Source: a bacterium
GTDB taxonomy: Bacteria; Orphanbacterota; Orphanbacteria; Orphanbacterales; Orphanbacteraceae
Reading direction: 5' to 3'
Assembly (NCBI GenBank): GCA_025782575.1
Contig: JALGYY010000017.1
Coordinates: 932,857-996,856 of the forward strand
DNA length: 64,000 nucleotides
Position 1 is the stretch's first letter. Each line of letters starts with the position of its first letter. Position numbers and translations under genes: made by a program. Positions 1-9,933 of the stretch are shown in pieces. The notes under the pieces were generated by a model. It was not told where the DNA came from. It made no database searches and saw only the letters and a program-made list of their open reading frames with translations.

Positions 1-1
1 C

Positions 2-1753
2 GTAAGCGCTTCGATTCCCGCCGCAGTCATCTCCATGGGGATTCTGCGGGGCATATTGAAGCGGGGCACGATCCTCGAAAACAACATCGTGCAGACCATC
101 GCTTCCGCAGGAGAGTCGGTCGCGGCCGGAATCATCTTTACCGTGCCGGCGCTCGTGCTGACGGAAGCGTGGCATAAATTCCATTACTGGCCAGTCACTC
201 TGATCGGCATGCTCGGCGGCCTGCTCGGCGTGCTCTTCATGATCCCACTTCGTCGAGCGCTCATCGTGGAAGAAGAGGAGCTGATCTACCCGGAGGGGCT
301 CGCCTGTGCGGAAGTACTCGAAGCGGGAGAACGGGGGGGCACCGGCCTGAAGACCGTTTTCGGCGCGATGGGTCTCGGTATGCTCTTCAAGACGATGATC
401 GGAGGTGTGGCGATCATCAAGGGGACAGTCGAGTGGGCCACTCGGGCGGGCAACACGATTCTTTATATGGGAAGCGACCTCTCCCCCGCTCTGCTGGGCG
501 TCGGATTTATCGTCGGCCCCAATGTGGCGACTCTCGTCTTTCTCGGCGGCGCCATCGGCTGGCTGATCGCGATTCCCATCTATGTCGCATCGAGCGGATT
601 GATCGGCGTCACCGACTATGTCGCCCATGCCGGTTCGATCTGGGATGCCCAGATCCGTTATATGGGTGTGGGGGCGATGGTGGTGGGTGGCCTCTGGTCA
701 ATCTGGTCGGTTCGCCATGGTATTCGGAAAGGGATCCAGGGGGGGATCGGCGGTTACAAGGGCGAAACCGATGAGACGGGCCGGGCCATTCGAACAGAGA
801 GAGACATGCCCATGAAGCAGCTCGGGCTCATGCTGGCGCTCATTCTGCCGGCCGTTTTCGGCCTCTACATTTACCTGGCCAATGGCGTAATAATCGGCCT
901 GCTCGCCGGCCTCATCATGACAGTGACCGGTTTCTTCTTCGTTGCGGTATCAAGTTATATCGTCGGACTCGTCGGCAGCTCGAACAACCCCGTTTCGGGG
1001 ATGACGATCTGCACAGTGCTGTTCGCTTCGGGCCTCTTGCTCCTGTGCGGGCTTACGGGAACGACCGGAATCATAGCTGTGCTCGGTATTGCCGGCGTAG
1101 TCTGCTGCGCCGCCTGTACGGCGGGTGACGTATCCCAGGATCTGAAGACCGGCTGCATGCTGGGTGCCACGCCTGTCAAGCAGCAGTGGACTCAAGTTAT
1201 CGGCGTGATAGTGCCCGCATTTATCGTCGCGCCGATTCTCATGGTGCTTCATCATTCGTACGGAATCGGCGATCAGCTCAGGGCGCCCCAGGCGACCCTA
1301 TTCGCCAGCCTGACAAGCACCATGTTTAAGGGGGGAACGCTTCCCTGGGCCATGATCATTGCCGGTGCCGCGATCGGGATCGCCATTATTATCATCGATC
1401 TGATTCTGAAAAGCCGAGGCGCTTCTTTTCGCGCACATGTCATGCCTGTGGCGGTCGGTATCTATCTGCCCCTTTCTTTATCTGTTCCCATTCTCGTGGG
1501 CGGGCTGGCCAGCTATTTCGTCGCGCGAGCTGTTCGTGGCGGCGGGGAAAAGGCCATAAGTAACGCACAAAGCAAGGGCGTACTCTTCTCTTCCGGGCTC
1601 GTTGCCGGGGAGGCGATCACCGGAGTGATTCTGGCGACGCTGATCTTCTTCAACGTCAATCTGCCGATCCAGGTGTTCGACAGCTCCGCTCTTTCCCTGA
1701 TTCTGTTCGCTGCGATCGTCGCTATTCTCATCCGGGCTTCGAGAAGAAATTAG
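2..1753 (+). CDS. OPT family oligopeptide transporter (5' end outside window)
   Basis: Integral inner-membrane transporter of the OPT family, which moves small peptides or metal chelates by proton symport. The reading frame is open to the window edge. Residues before the first internal ATG at 35 (SIPAAVISM) and the following GTILENNIVQT match the conserved OPT core, so the gene starts upstream and the ATG at 35 is not the start. At least twelve hydrophobic segments are visible, together with the conserved region around GDVSQDLKTG and GATPVKQQ. It ends in TAG. Substrate cannot be told from sequence. The RND genes follow 41 bp downstream on the same strand. Confidence 0.9.
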   Translation, partial: VSASIPAAVISMGILRGILKRGTILENNIVQTIASAGESVAAGIIFTVPALVLTEAWHKFHYWPVTLIGMLGGLLGVLFMIPLRRALIVEEEELIYPEGLACAEVLEAGERGGTGLKTVFGAMGLGMLFKTMIGGVAIIKGTVEWATRAGNTILYMGSDLSPALLGVGFIVGPNVATLVFLGGAIGWLIAIPIYVASSGLIGVTDYVAHAGSIWDAQIRYMGVGAMVVGGLWSIWSVRHGIRKGIQGGIGGYKGETDETGRAIRTERDMPMKQLGLMLALILPAVFGLYIYLANGVIIGLLAGLIMTVTGFFFVAVSSYIVGLVGSSNNPVSGMTICTVLFASGLLLLCGLTGTTGIIAVLGIAGVVCCAACTAGDVSQDLKTGCMLGATPVKQQWTQVIGVIVPAFIVAPILMVLHHSYGIGDQLRAPQATLFASLTSTMFKGGTLPWAMIIAGAAIGIAIIIIDLILKSRGASFRAHVMPVAVGIYLPLSLSVPILVGGLASYFVARAVRGGGEKAISNAQSKGVLFSSGLVAGEAITGVILATLIFFNVNLPIQVFDSSALSLILFAAIVAILIRASRRN

Positions 1754-1794
1754 CGCGATCCGCGGGATCGCCTGTCTTTATTCCAGAGGGATGT

Positions 1795-2877
1795 ATGCAG
1801 ATGTCCGACCACCGCTCCTGTTTCGTATCCATGTTTCTATTGCTGGCGGCGAGTCCCGGATTCGCCCAGGGCCCGCCGGTAGCGCCTGTCCGCCATGCTG
1901 AGGCGATCATTCATGATGTAACGAAAATGATCCAGCTCCCGGGGACCCTCGAGTCGCCGCGGACGAGTCTCGTGGCAAGTGAGGTTGCCGGAATCGTCAT
2001 TGAGATGGCGGCTCGCGAGGGTACGGCGGTTACGAAGGGGGACATGCTGGTCCGGCTCAGCAGTTCCAATCTGGATCTGGAGCTTCGCGGTCTCGACGGG
2101 GAACTGAGAGAAGCTGCGGCGCGACTCGAAAGAGCACGCAGCGCCTATGACCGTGCCAAGAACCTTCACAGCGAAAGCCTTCTGTCTGAGGACGAATATG
2201 ATGAGGCACATGCCGAGCTGACAGCGTGGCAAGGAAGGGCTGACAAGCTCGAGGCACAGCTGGAACGGGTCAGGCTCGATCTGCGGCGGTGTCGTATTGT
2301 GGCTCCCTATGGGGGCGTTGTGGTATCCGAGTCGTGCGACCTCGGGGAGTGGATCAGTGTGGGCGAGCCGGTGATCGAACTGGTCGCTACAGACGAGCTT
2401 GATGTTCGTGTTGAAGTACCGGAACAGCACTTCAATGGAATCAAGCGGGGATCGAACGCCCGCGTGACGATCGAGGCGATCCCGGGTTACGAAGTGCAGG
2501 GAACGGTCGACGCGCTCATCCCCCGAGCCGATCCCCGGGCGCGTACATTCCCGATCAAGATTCGCGTCCCGAACCCGGAGGGGCTCCTGAACGCCGGCAT
2601 GCTAGGGAAGGCGTTTCTTCCTGTCGGCCGGACGAAAAAGATGCTCATCGTTCCTAAAGATGCGGTCGTCTCGCTCGGATTCGGCGTCTCCGTATTCATC
2701 ATCTCCCCCGACAGCACAGTGGCGCAGGTCAGTATAACGACGGGCGAAGGATACGGAGACTGGATCGTGGTGCAGGGTGATGTCCAGCCGGGCCAGCAGG
2801 TGGTAGTCCGCGGAAATGAACGGCTCCGCCCCGGCCAGAAAGTCTCGGGCGAGAGCCTGGATTACGATCTCCCGTGA
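1795..2877 (+). CDS. RND efflux periplasmic adaptor (HlyD/MFP family)
   Basis: Periplasmic membrane-fusion protein that would link the RND pump encoded next to an outer-membrane channel. It has an N-terminal signal peptide ending near SPGFAQG, a lipoyl/barrel-sandwich half around residues 50-80 (EVAGIVIEMAAREG), a helical hairpin rich in E, R and A at about 95-150, the second lipoyl half (VAPYGGVVV), and beta-barrel and membrane-proximal domains after residue 190. At 360 aa it is normal for the family. ATG at 1795 follows a GAGGG ribosome site; a second ATG lies two codons later. Its TGA overlaps the GTG start of the pump gene, so the two are coupled. No outer-membrane channel gene is adjacent. 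Confidence 0.92.
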   Translation: MQMSDHRSCFVSMFLLLAASPGFAQGPPVAPVRHAEAIIHDVTKMIQLPGTLESPRTSLVASEVAGIVIEMAAREGTAVTKGDMLVRLSSSNLDLELRGLDGELREAAARLERARSAYDRAKNLHSESLLSEDEYDEAHAELTAWQGRADKLEAQLERVRLDLRRCRIVAPYGGVVVSESCDLGEWISVGEPVIELVATDELDVRVEVPEQHFNGIKRGSNARVTIEAIPGYEVQGTVDALIPRADPRARTFPIKIRVPNPEGLLNAGMLGKAFLPVGRTKKMLIVPKDAVVSLGFGVSVFIISPDSTVAQVSITTGEGYGDWIVVQGDVQPGQQVVVRGNERLRPGQKVSGESLDYDLP

Positions 2878-5800
2878 AAATCGTACAGAGTGCAATCCGA
2901 TATCCTGTGACGACAACGGTGGGAGTCCTGTTCCTGGTTCTCTTCGGCATGCTCGCCATTTTCCGCATTCCCGTCCAGATGAGCCCCGATGTCGATGAGC
3001 CGATCATCTCCGTTTCCACGACCTGGCCGGGCGCCTCTCCTCGCGAAATCGAAAGGGAGATCGTCGAAGAGCAGGAAGAACAGCTGAAATCGCTCGAAGG
3101 GCTACGGAAGATGGAGAGCTCCTGCTCGGACAGCCGGGGGAGCATCACTCTCACGTTTTATGTCGGAACCGATATCGACGCCGCGATTCTGAAGGTCTCG
3201 AACCGTCTCGAACAGGTTCCCTCCTACCCGTCCGAGGCGGATAAGCCGGTCATTACAACCGGCAATATTTTCGCCAACGCCATCGGCTGGTTCATTCTTC
3301 GACCGACCGAGGAGAATGGATTCGAGGGTGACATCTCCACGCTCTTCGATTACGCGGATAACGTGATCAAGCCGGCGTTCGAAAGGGTGTCCGGTGTGTC
3401 GGGGGCCAATATCTACGGCGGCCGTACGCGTGAAATGCAAGTGATCGTCGACCCAGCCAGGCTTGCCACCCGCCAGGTTACGCTGGGCGAGCTCGCCACC
3501 GCCCTCGACCGGGAGAACAAGAACTACAGTGGCGGCGATTTCGACGAAGGGAAGCGGCGTTATATCGTTCGCACTGTAGGCGAATACGAAACGGCTGAGG
3601 ATATCGAATCGATCGTCATCGCCGTCCGGAACGGTCTTTCCATTTACCTGCGTGACGTGGGTCGGGCCGAGCTCGGTTACCGAAAGGCCGGCGCCCGTGT
3701 CTTCCAGAACGGCCGGCCGGTACTCGCCATCAACGCCGTCCGCGAACCAGGTTCGAATGTGCTCGACGTCATGACGCGACTCCAGGAAGTTATGGGGCAC
3801 CTCGACGAGACCGAGCTTACGGGCCGGGGGCTCCACCTGATCCAGGTTTATGACGAAACCGAGTACATCGTAAGCGCCATTTCACTCGTCCGGCAGAGCC
3901 TGATCATCGGCGGCGCACTCGCGATTCTGATCCTATTGCTTTATCTCCGTAGCTTTACGAGCACATTCGTGATTGCCGCGGCGATTCCGGTCAGCGTGGT
4001 GGGGGTGTTCCTTATGATGTACTGGTTCGGCCGCACGATCAACGTGGTGAGCCTCGCCGGTATGGCCTTCGCAATCGGCATGGTGGTCGATAACTCGATT
4101 GTGGTGCTCGAGAACATCTATCGCCATCGACAAATGGGAAAATCGAGGCGCGATGCGGCCCATGACGGAGCCTCCGAAGTATGGGGGGCGGTGCTCGCAA
4201 GCACACTCACGACAATCGCCGTCTTTGTTCCGGTCCTGTTCATCCGCGAAGAAGTGGGACAGTTGTTCGGCGACATCGCCATCGCGATCAGCTGCGCTGT
4301 CGCGTTCAGTCTGGTGGTCGCCGTTACCGTGATCCCGAGCCTCTCGGCCAAGATATTGGGAACTGAGAATGCCGCAGTGAAAGCAAGAAGCGGGTTCAAG
4401 GATCTTTGGGGAGGGGCCGCGATCGCCGGCCGGATCAATCGATGGATTGCCGATACGGTGTACAGGATAACAGGAAGTAACCGGTTGCGAATCACACTCG
4501 TCGCCGGGCTCGTCGTTCTTTCGATCGGGGGGAGCCTGCTGCTCGCGCCCGACACCGAATATCTGCCGGCGGGAAATAGAAATTTCCTGTTCGGCTTCCT
4601 GCTTCCTCCCCCCGGCTACAATCTGAACGAAGTTTCGGATATGGAGTCCGTGTTCAGCGAACAGTTGAGTTACCTGTGGGAAGCGCCCGCTGATACCCCC
4701 GAAACAGATGCCCTCCCCGGCGGAGGGATCGAAAGCTACTTCTTCGTGGCACTGAACTCCAACGCTTTCATGGGTGCCCGATCCCGAAGCGAAGAGCGAT
4801 CGAGGGAACTGCTCCCCGAATTTCGAAAAGTGAACGCCAAACTTCCCGGAACGATCTTTGTGATGAATCAGGCGGGGATTTTTTCGGGGGTCGGCGGCCG
4901 TTCAATCGATCTCGAAATTCGCGGGCCCGATCTCGAGCATCTGCTTGGACTGGGGGGCGAGATTTTCGGCAAGGTGATGCAGAATCTACCGGGCGCGCAG
5001 GCACGGCCGATCCCCGGACTTGATCTCGGGAATCCCGAGGTGCAGGTGCGCACTCACCGGCGCCGCGCGGCGGAACTGGGAATTTCGAATCGCGAACTCG
5101 GCTATGCGGTAAGCGTTCTGGTGGACGGGGCGAAGGCGAGCGAGTTCCAGTATCAGGGAGATGAGATCGATCTCCGGCTCACTACTGAAAACAGCGGGGC
5201 TCACAGGACTCATCTTCTGGAAGAGCTTCCGATTGCGACGAGAAGCGGCGAGTTGGTCACACTGGGTTCGGTAGCGGACATCACGCTGGAAACCGGCCCG
5301 ACGACAATCAACAGGAGCGAGCGCCAGCGAACGATTACGATCCGGGTGAGCCCGTCGGATGAAATGCCGCTCGAGCGTGCGATGAAGACGATCGAAAGCG
5401 AAATTCTGGCACCCATGAGAGAGTCGGGGCGTCTCGGCGGGCTCTATCGTGTCGAATTGTCGGGAACAGCGGACAAACTCGCCCAGACCTGGTCGGCCCT
5501 TAAATGGAATCTATTGCTGGCGCTCGTAATTACGTTCCTGCTTCTTTCCGCACTGTTCGAGAACTTCATCTATCCATTCGTCATCATGTTCAGCGTCCCC
5601 CTGGCCGCGTTCGGCGGGTTTCTGGGGCTCGCGATACTCACACTGTTCACGCCGCGCCAGTCTCTTGATGTACTCACGATGCTCGGCTTTATCATTTTGA
5701 TCGGTACTGTGGTGAACAACGCCATCCTGATCGTCCATCAGACGCTCCATCACATCAGAACCGACGGGATGTCGAACCGCGAAGCGATCCGGGAGGCTGT

Positions 5801-6071
5801 TCGTAATCGTGTACGCCCGATCTTCATGAGCGTCAGCACTTCGGTCTTCGGCATGCTGCCGCTGGTAATCTTCCCCGGCGCAGGCTCGGAGCTCTATCGG
5901 GGCCTCGGAAGTGTAGTGGTCGGCGGCCTCATCGTATCCACCCTCTTTACGCTCTTTCTCGTCCCTGCGCTTCTCAGCATGATGCTTGATGTTCGGGCAG
6001 CAGCCGAGATCCGAATTCGTAGCATCTTCCAAGGGACACCCGGTCCCGAGGATGGGGCGACGGCCCCCTGA
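2874..6071 (+). CDS. RND family inner-membrane efflux transporter
   Basis: Proton-driven tripartite efflux pump subunit of the AcrB/MexB class. At 1065 aa it has the expected length, with a TM helix at the N-terminus, two large periplasmic loops and two groups of TM helices. The TM4 motif GMVVDNSIVVLEN keeps one proton-relay aspartate (about D406); the second aspartate found in AcrB is asparagine here, as in many RND subfamilies. It starts with GTG inside a GTGA overlap with the adaptor gene. Substrate is not predictable; drug or lipid export is as likely as metal export. Confidence 0.93.
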   Translation: MKIVQSAIRYPVTTTVGVLFLVLFGMLAIFRIPVQMSPDVDEPIISVSTTWPGASPREIEREIVEEQEEQLKSLEGLRKMESSCSDSRGSITLTFYVGTDIDAAILKVSNRLEQVPSYPSEADKPVITTGNIFANAIGWFILRPTEENGFEGDISTLFDYADNVIKPAFERVSGVSGANIYGGRTREMQVIVDPARLATRQVTLGELATALDRENKNYSGGDFDEGKRRYIVRTVGEYETAEDIESIVIAVRNGLSIYLRDVGRAELGYRKAGARVFQNGRPVLAINAVREPGSNVLDVMTRLQEVMGHLDETELTGRGLHLIQVYDETEYIVSAISLVRQSLIIGGALAILILLLYLRSFTSTFVIAAAIPVSVVGVFLMMYWFGRTINVVSLAGMAFAIGMVVDNSIVVLENIYRHRQMGKSRRDAAHDGASEVWGAVLASTLTTIAVFVPVLFIREEVGQLFGDIAIAISCAVAFSLVVAVTVIPSLSAKILGTENAAVKARSGFKDLWGGAAIAGRINRWIADTVYRITGSNRLRITLVAGLVVLSIGGSLLLAPDTEYLPAGNRNFLFGFLLPPPGYNLNEVSDMESVFSEQLSYLWEAPADTPETDALPGGGIESYFFVALNSNAFMGARSRSEERSRELLPEFRKVNAKLPGTIFVMNQAGIFSGVGGRSIDLEIRGPDLEHLLGLGGEIFGKVMQNLPGAQARPIPGLDLGNPEVQVRTHRRRAAELGISNRELGYAVSVLVDGAKASEFQYQGDEIDLRLTTENSGAHRTHLLEELPIATRSGELVTLGSVADITLETGPTTINRSERQRTITIRVSPSDEMPLERAMKTIESEILAPMRESGRLGGLYRVELSGTADKLAQTWSALKWNLLLALVITFLLLSALFENFIYPFVIMFSVPLAAFGGFLGLAILTLFTPRQSLDVLTMLGFIILIGTVVNNAILIVHQTLHHIRTDGMSNREAIREAVRNRVRPIFMSVSTSVFGMLPLVIFPGAGSELYRGLGSVVVGGLIVSTLFTLFLVPALLSMMLDVRAAAEIRIRSIFQGTPGPEDGATAP

Positions 6072-6172
6072 TTTCATCGAAACACCTCTCTCCTGCTTGT
6101 CCCATCCCGCCGAATCGCTTATTGTTCGAACAAATCAGCAGCCTGTACATATGGTAGGGAGGAACGACCGGG

Positions 6173-8962
6173 ATGAGAGGGAGAGCTGTTTTTTCACTAT
6201 TGGTGGCGCTCATGGCGGGGGTAGCCGGGATCGCCGGCGCCGGTGACGACAAGCCGACCGACAACAAGCGAATCGTCGACAGAATCATTGAAAAGCGAAA
6301 CGGGGTGGAAGCGGCGATTCCTGATCTCGACCGACGGCCATTGGAAAAGGCGGAAAGCCTGATCCGGCTGGGTATGCTTGATGAGGCCCGCGCGATTCTG
6401 AATCAACTGGAATTCGACCTGGACGAGAACCGGATCGAGGCGGCTCTTCTGCTCGCTGATCTTCAGCTCCGGCTCTACGATTTTAACGGTGCTGCGGAGT
6501 CTGTCCGAATCGCCGAAGAGATCGATCCTGAAGATGACGGCGTTTTCGCCCATCAGATGGCGATCATGAACGCCCGTGAAGATCTCGCCACAATCGACAA
6601 GCTGACCAAAGAGCGACTCCGGGATCGGCCCGGCTCAGTTGCGGGACGGCTTGCACGCGGTTCTCTTCTTTATCAACTCCTCCGGCATGACGAATCCGAG
6701 GTCGAATACGAAGAGGCGCTCGCCCTCGCGAAGAAACCGGACCAGGGCGTGCGTGCCCTGACCGGCCTGCTCCTGATCGCATACAAGCGTGGGGATTATG
6801 ACGGCGCGCTCGCCATAGGGGAGCGGGCGATCGAGGCGGGATTTCCGACGCCCGGCCTGATCAACTCGATCGCGCAGACCATGATCCGGACCGGCGACGT
6901 CGGCGAAGCGATCGAGCTCTGTCATGAGAGCTTACGATGGGATCCTTTGAATGAATTCGCCCACTACATGCTCGGCAACGGTTACGCGGAACAAAACTAT
7001 ACCGAACTGGAAGCGGACTACCCGGGCGCCTTCCCCGACTCTTTGACTGAGCCTTACCTGATCGAAGCCAAGAGACTTCTGGCAGAAGGGAAAAGGGGGC
7101 CGGCCCGGGCGACGCTGATCAATCTGAAGCGAGATGAGCCCGGCCTCGCCGATCCCGATCTACTTCTCGGCACAATGTTCTGGGAAGAGGGTGAGCCCGA
7201 TTCGGCAATCGCTCATTTCAATGCCTCCCTCGAAGTCTGTCCCGGGTACGGCCGGGCTCATAATGCGTTTGCGAAGGCGATGGAATGGAAGAAGCTCCGC
7301 GCCAATGTCCATCGACAGGTCTACGAGAAGACCTTCGCGGAGACGGCTATGCCGGAGATTCCCCGGATCGAAGAATTCGTACTCAACTTCGACGGTCTCT
7401 CCGACCGTCACAAGAAGCGAGTCGCCCTCTCGATCGATCCCTGGAAACGCTTCCTGCCCGTGCTGATCGAGGCGGGAGCGACTTATTATATCAAGCCGCT
7501 GTTCGAGCGACTCTCGGAAACGCCCCATCAGGAACTGCTCGCCGACATGCGGATCGACTACGATTCGAGACTCTGGGACGATGTGCGGGGATGCGGCGGC
7601 TTTCATACGGTAACCGGTGTGGAGGATGTGGAGCGCACGGTATTCATGAAGTACAACACAGTCCTTCATGAGATGACCCACCAGGTGCATTACGTTCTGA
7701 CCCCCGATGAGCAACGGATTATTCAGGATCACTATCGAAACGCGAAAGAGCAGGAGGGGAACGGCCAAAAAACGTTTGTCTCCCGTTATCAGGGGTCGAG
7801 CGTCTGGGAGTATTTTGCGGAGGGGATCAACTCCTACTTCAGCCCGAAGCGAGACGAGTACGACACAAGGGAAATCGTCCGGGAGCGTCTCATCGAGTTC
7901 GATTCCGGACTGCTCGGTATGCTCGATCAGTTCCTCGTTGATGGATCGATAGAAAAATACTATGCACCTGCCTACGTGGTAGCGGCCTATGACGAAGTTG
8001 AAAACGGCGATGCCGATAAGGCGGTGACATTGCTCGAGAAGGCGCTCGGCCGCTCGCCGGACGACGAGTCCGCGCTCAGCTCGCTCGCCCGAACGTATTC
8101 GATTCTCGATCGCGACGATGACGCGGTTCGGTCGGGGGAGCGGGCAACCGAAGTTCACGAGAGTGCTTCGCAAACCTGGGTGCATTATTCTCAGGCTGTC
8201 TTCCATAAGACCGGGTCAAGGGCGGACGCCATCCGGCTTCTTCTTAAGGCGCGCCAGTCGGTCGACAAGAACCAGCGATGGGAGATCGAACTGGCGCTCG
8301 GAAGCGCGTATGCGGCGCGGGGTGAGCTCCGGAACGCGCGCGATGCGTACGAATGGGTACTCAGCTATCAGAATGACAACCCCGAGGCACTCTGGGGGCT
8401 GGCGTACACTCTCGGATTCAACGGGGCCCGGGAGCGGGCGGACGAGCTCTTTCAGAAAGTGGTCCGGAGGCGAAGCGGCATCGTGGAACTGCGGACTGAC
8501 TACGCCCGTTTTCTCATTCGGGAAGGCCGTTATGATGAGGCGGAGAAGCAGCTCGGCGAGGCGCGGGGTCTCGATCCTGTAAGCACGGATGTCGAAACGG
8601 CGGCCGGGTTGCTTGCGCTCTACCAGGGTGATCCTGAAGGTGCGAAAAGGTCGCTCGAGTCGGCCAGGCTATACGCTGATTACAACGATCTTGCCACCGC
8701 GCTTCTTGCCAATTCCCTCGTTCGTCTGGGTGATCTGGAAGGGGCCGAAACCCTTCTCGATCCGATCCGTGAGTCGATGGAGAGGGGAGATCCGCCCACC
8801 TGGGTTTACGTGAAAAAGAAGGCCGACTTCATTCCCGCCCACGAGTACCCGGCCGAACTCCGCTGGATCCTCTACCAGACCGCTTCGAAGCTCGCGGAAG
8901 CGCAAGGGGATGAAATCAAAGCTAAGGAGTACGCGTTCCTGATGGAGCAGAGCTTCAGGTAG
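6173..8962 (+). CDS. Secreted TPR protein with a gluzincin-type metallopeptidase domain
   Basis: Predicted exported protein of 929 aa with an N-terminal signal peptide (ending near IAGAGDD). Tetratricopeptide repeats occupy about residues 50-390 and 600-900. Between them lies a peptidase-MA-like domain with the zinc motif HEMTH at 499-503 and a probable third ligand, E550, in YFAEG. The metal-binding set looks complete, so proteolytic activity is plausible. It follows the RND genes with a 101-bp gap and has a GGGAGG-like ribosome site. The TPRs suggest a partner-bound or scaffolded protease in the periplasm or at the surface. Substrate is unknown. Confidence 0.8.
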   Translation: MRGRAVFSLLVALMAGVAGIAGAGDDKPTDNKRIVDRIIEKRNGVEAAIPDLDRRPLEKAESLIRLGMLDEARAILNQLEFDLDENRIEAALLLADLQLRLYDFNGAAESVRIAEEIDPEDDGVFAHQMAIMNAREDLATIDKLTKERLRDRPGSVAGRLARGSLLYQLLRHDESEVEYEEALALAKKPDQGVRALTGLLLIAYKRGDYDGALAIGERAIEAGFPTPGLINSIAQTMIRTGDVGEAIELCHESLRWDPLNEFAHYMLGNGYAEQNYTELEADYPGAFPDSLTEPYLIEAKRLLAEGKRGPARATLINLKRDEPGLADPDLLLGTMFWEEGEPDSAIAHFNASLEVCPGYGRAHNAFAKAMEWKKLRANVHRQVYEKTFAETAMPEIPRIEEFVLNFDGLSDRHKKRVALSIDPWKRFLPVLIEAGATYYIKPLFERLSETPHQELLADMRIDYDSRLWDDVRGCGGFHTVTGVEDVERTVFMKYNTVLHEMTHQVHYVLTPDEQRIIQDHYRNAKEQEGNGQKTFVSRYQGSSVWEYFAEGINSYFSPKRDEYDTREIVRERLIEFDSGLLGMLDQFLVDGSIEKYYAPAYVVAAYDEVENGDADKAVTLLEKALGRSPDDESALSSLARTYSILDRDDDAVRSGERATEVHESASQTWVHYSQAVFHKTGSRADAIRLLLKARQSVDKNQRWEIELALGSAYAARGELRNARDAYEWVLSYQNDNPEALWGLAYTLGFNGARERADELFQKVVRRRSGIVELRTDYARFLIREGRYDEAEKQLGEARGLDPVSTDVETAAGLLALYQGDPEGAKRSLESARLYADYNDLATALLANSLVRLGDLEGAETLLDPIRESMERGDPPTWVYVKKKADFIPAHEYPAELRWILYQTASKLAEAQGDEIKAKEYAFLMEQSFR

Positions 8963-9013
8963 GGGTCGAGGATCGGAATCGATTTGCCGGTCAGTTTCCG
9001 GCCGCCATCCCCG

Positions 9014-9769
9014 TCATCGCTTCATTGATTCCGCTTCACCGGTCATGGGAACGAAGCGGACGGGGATGATCGCCCGTCTTTTGAGTACGCCGTTCTCTTT
9101 TCGTACTTGTATGAGTTCCTGTGAGTAACCACCTACCGGAATGACGAGCCTCCCCCCTTCGGCGAGCTGCTGGAGGAGCGGAGCGGGAATCTGTTCGGGT
9201 GCAGCCGTCACGATGATCGCATCGAACGGGTCTTCGCCCGGCCATCCTTGATAGCCGTCGCCGGCCCGTACGGTCACATTCTCGTAACCCAGAATTTCGA
9301 GAATCTTCGCAGCTGAATCCGCCAGCTCCTCGACGATTTCAATCGAGAAGACCTGACCGACGATTTCGGAAAGAACGGCAGCCTGATAGCCGGAGCCGGT
9401 ACCGACTTCCAGAACCTTGTCATCGGGCTCGAGTTCGAGCAGTTCTGTCATGATCGCCACGATGTAGGGCTGTGAAATAGTCTGGCCCTCGGCGATCGGA
9501 AGAGGGTGGTCATCGTATGCTTCTGATTCGAGCGCGGCCGGAACGAATCGGTGTCTTTGGACCGAACGCATGGCGTCCAGCACACGCGGGTCCTTGATCC
9601 CCCGCGAGACGATTTGATTCTCTACCATGTCCATTCGATCACTCCACCTGGGATCGGCATTCGCCGGCGGCCGCCGTTTCGAGTCTTCACCGTTGCCGAC
9701 ATCGGCCCAGAACATGAGAACCAGCGTAGCCGCGACAATCAGGACCGCAAAACCTTCTTTCCAATCCAT
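9014..9769 (-). CDS. Protein-L-isoaspartate O-methyltransferase-like, exported or membrane-anchored
   Basis: SAM-dependent methyltransferase of the PCM family, which repairs isoaspartyl residues in ageing proteins. The SAM motif EVGTGSGYQAAVLSE, the family region EGQTISQPYIVAIMTELL and the post-I motif VFSIEIVEELA are all present. The ATG at 9769 is preferred over the longer frame because GGGGAG precedes it. From there the 251-aa protein begins with a hydrophobic segment (MDWKEGFAVLIVAATL), pointing to a membrane-anchored or periplasmic form, whereas E. coli Pcm is cytoplasmic. It is divergent from the SbcD-like gene. Confidence 0.9.
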   Translation of the reverse strand: MDWKEGFAVLIVAATLVLMFWADVGNGEDSKRRPPANADPRWSDRMDMVENQIVSRGIKDPRVLDAMRSVQRHRFVPAALESEAYDDHPLPIAEGQTISQPYIVAIMTELLELEPDDKVLEVGTGSGYQAAVLSEIVGQVFSIEIVEELADSAAKILEILGYENVTVRAGDGYQGWPGEDPFDAIIVTAAPEQIPAPLLQQLAEGGRLVIPVGGYSQELIQVRKENGVLKRRAIIPVRFVPMTGEAESMKR

Positions 9770-9933
9770 TTTCGCTCCCCGTGTGATGCCCTGAATAGAA
9801 TATAGCCTCCCCCGGCCGATCGACCAGAAGAACAAGCCCTGACACCCTTGAAGGTTGAGCCGACCCCGCGCATACTCAGGTGAGTCGGCGCAGGTGCTAC
9901 CCCACATCGGCACTGCAGGAAGGGGCCCGCTTC

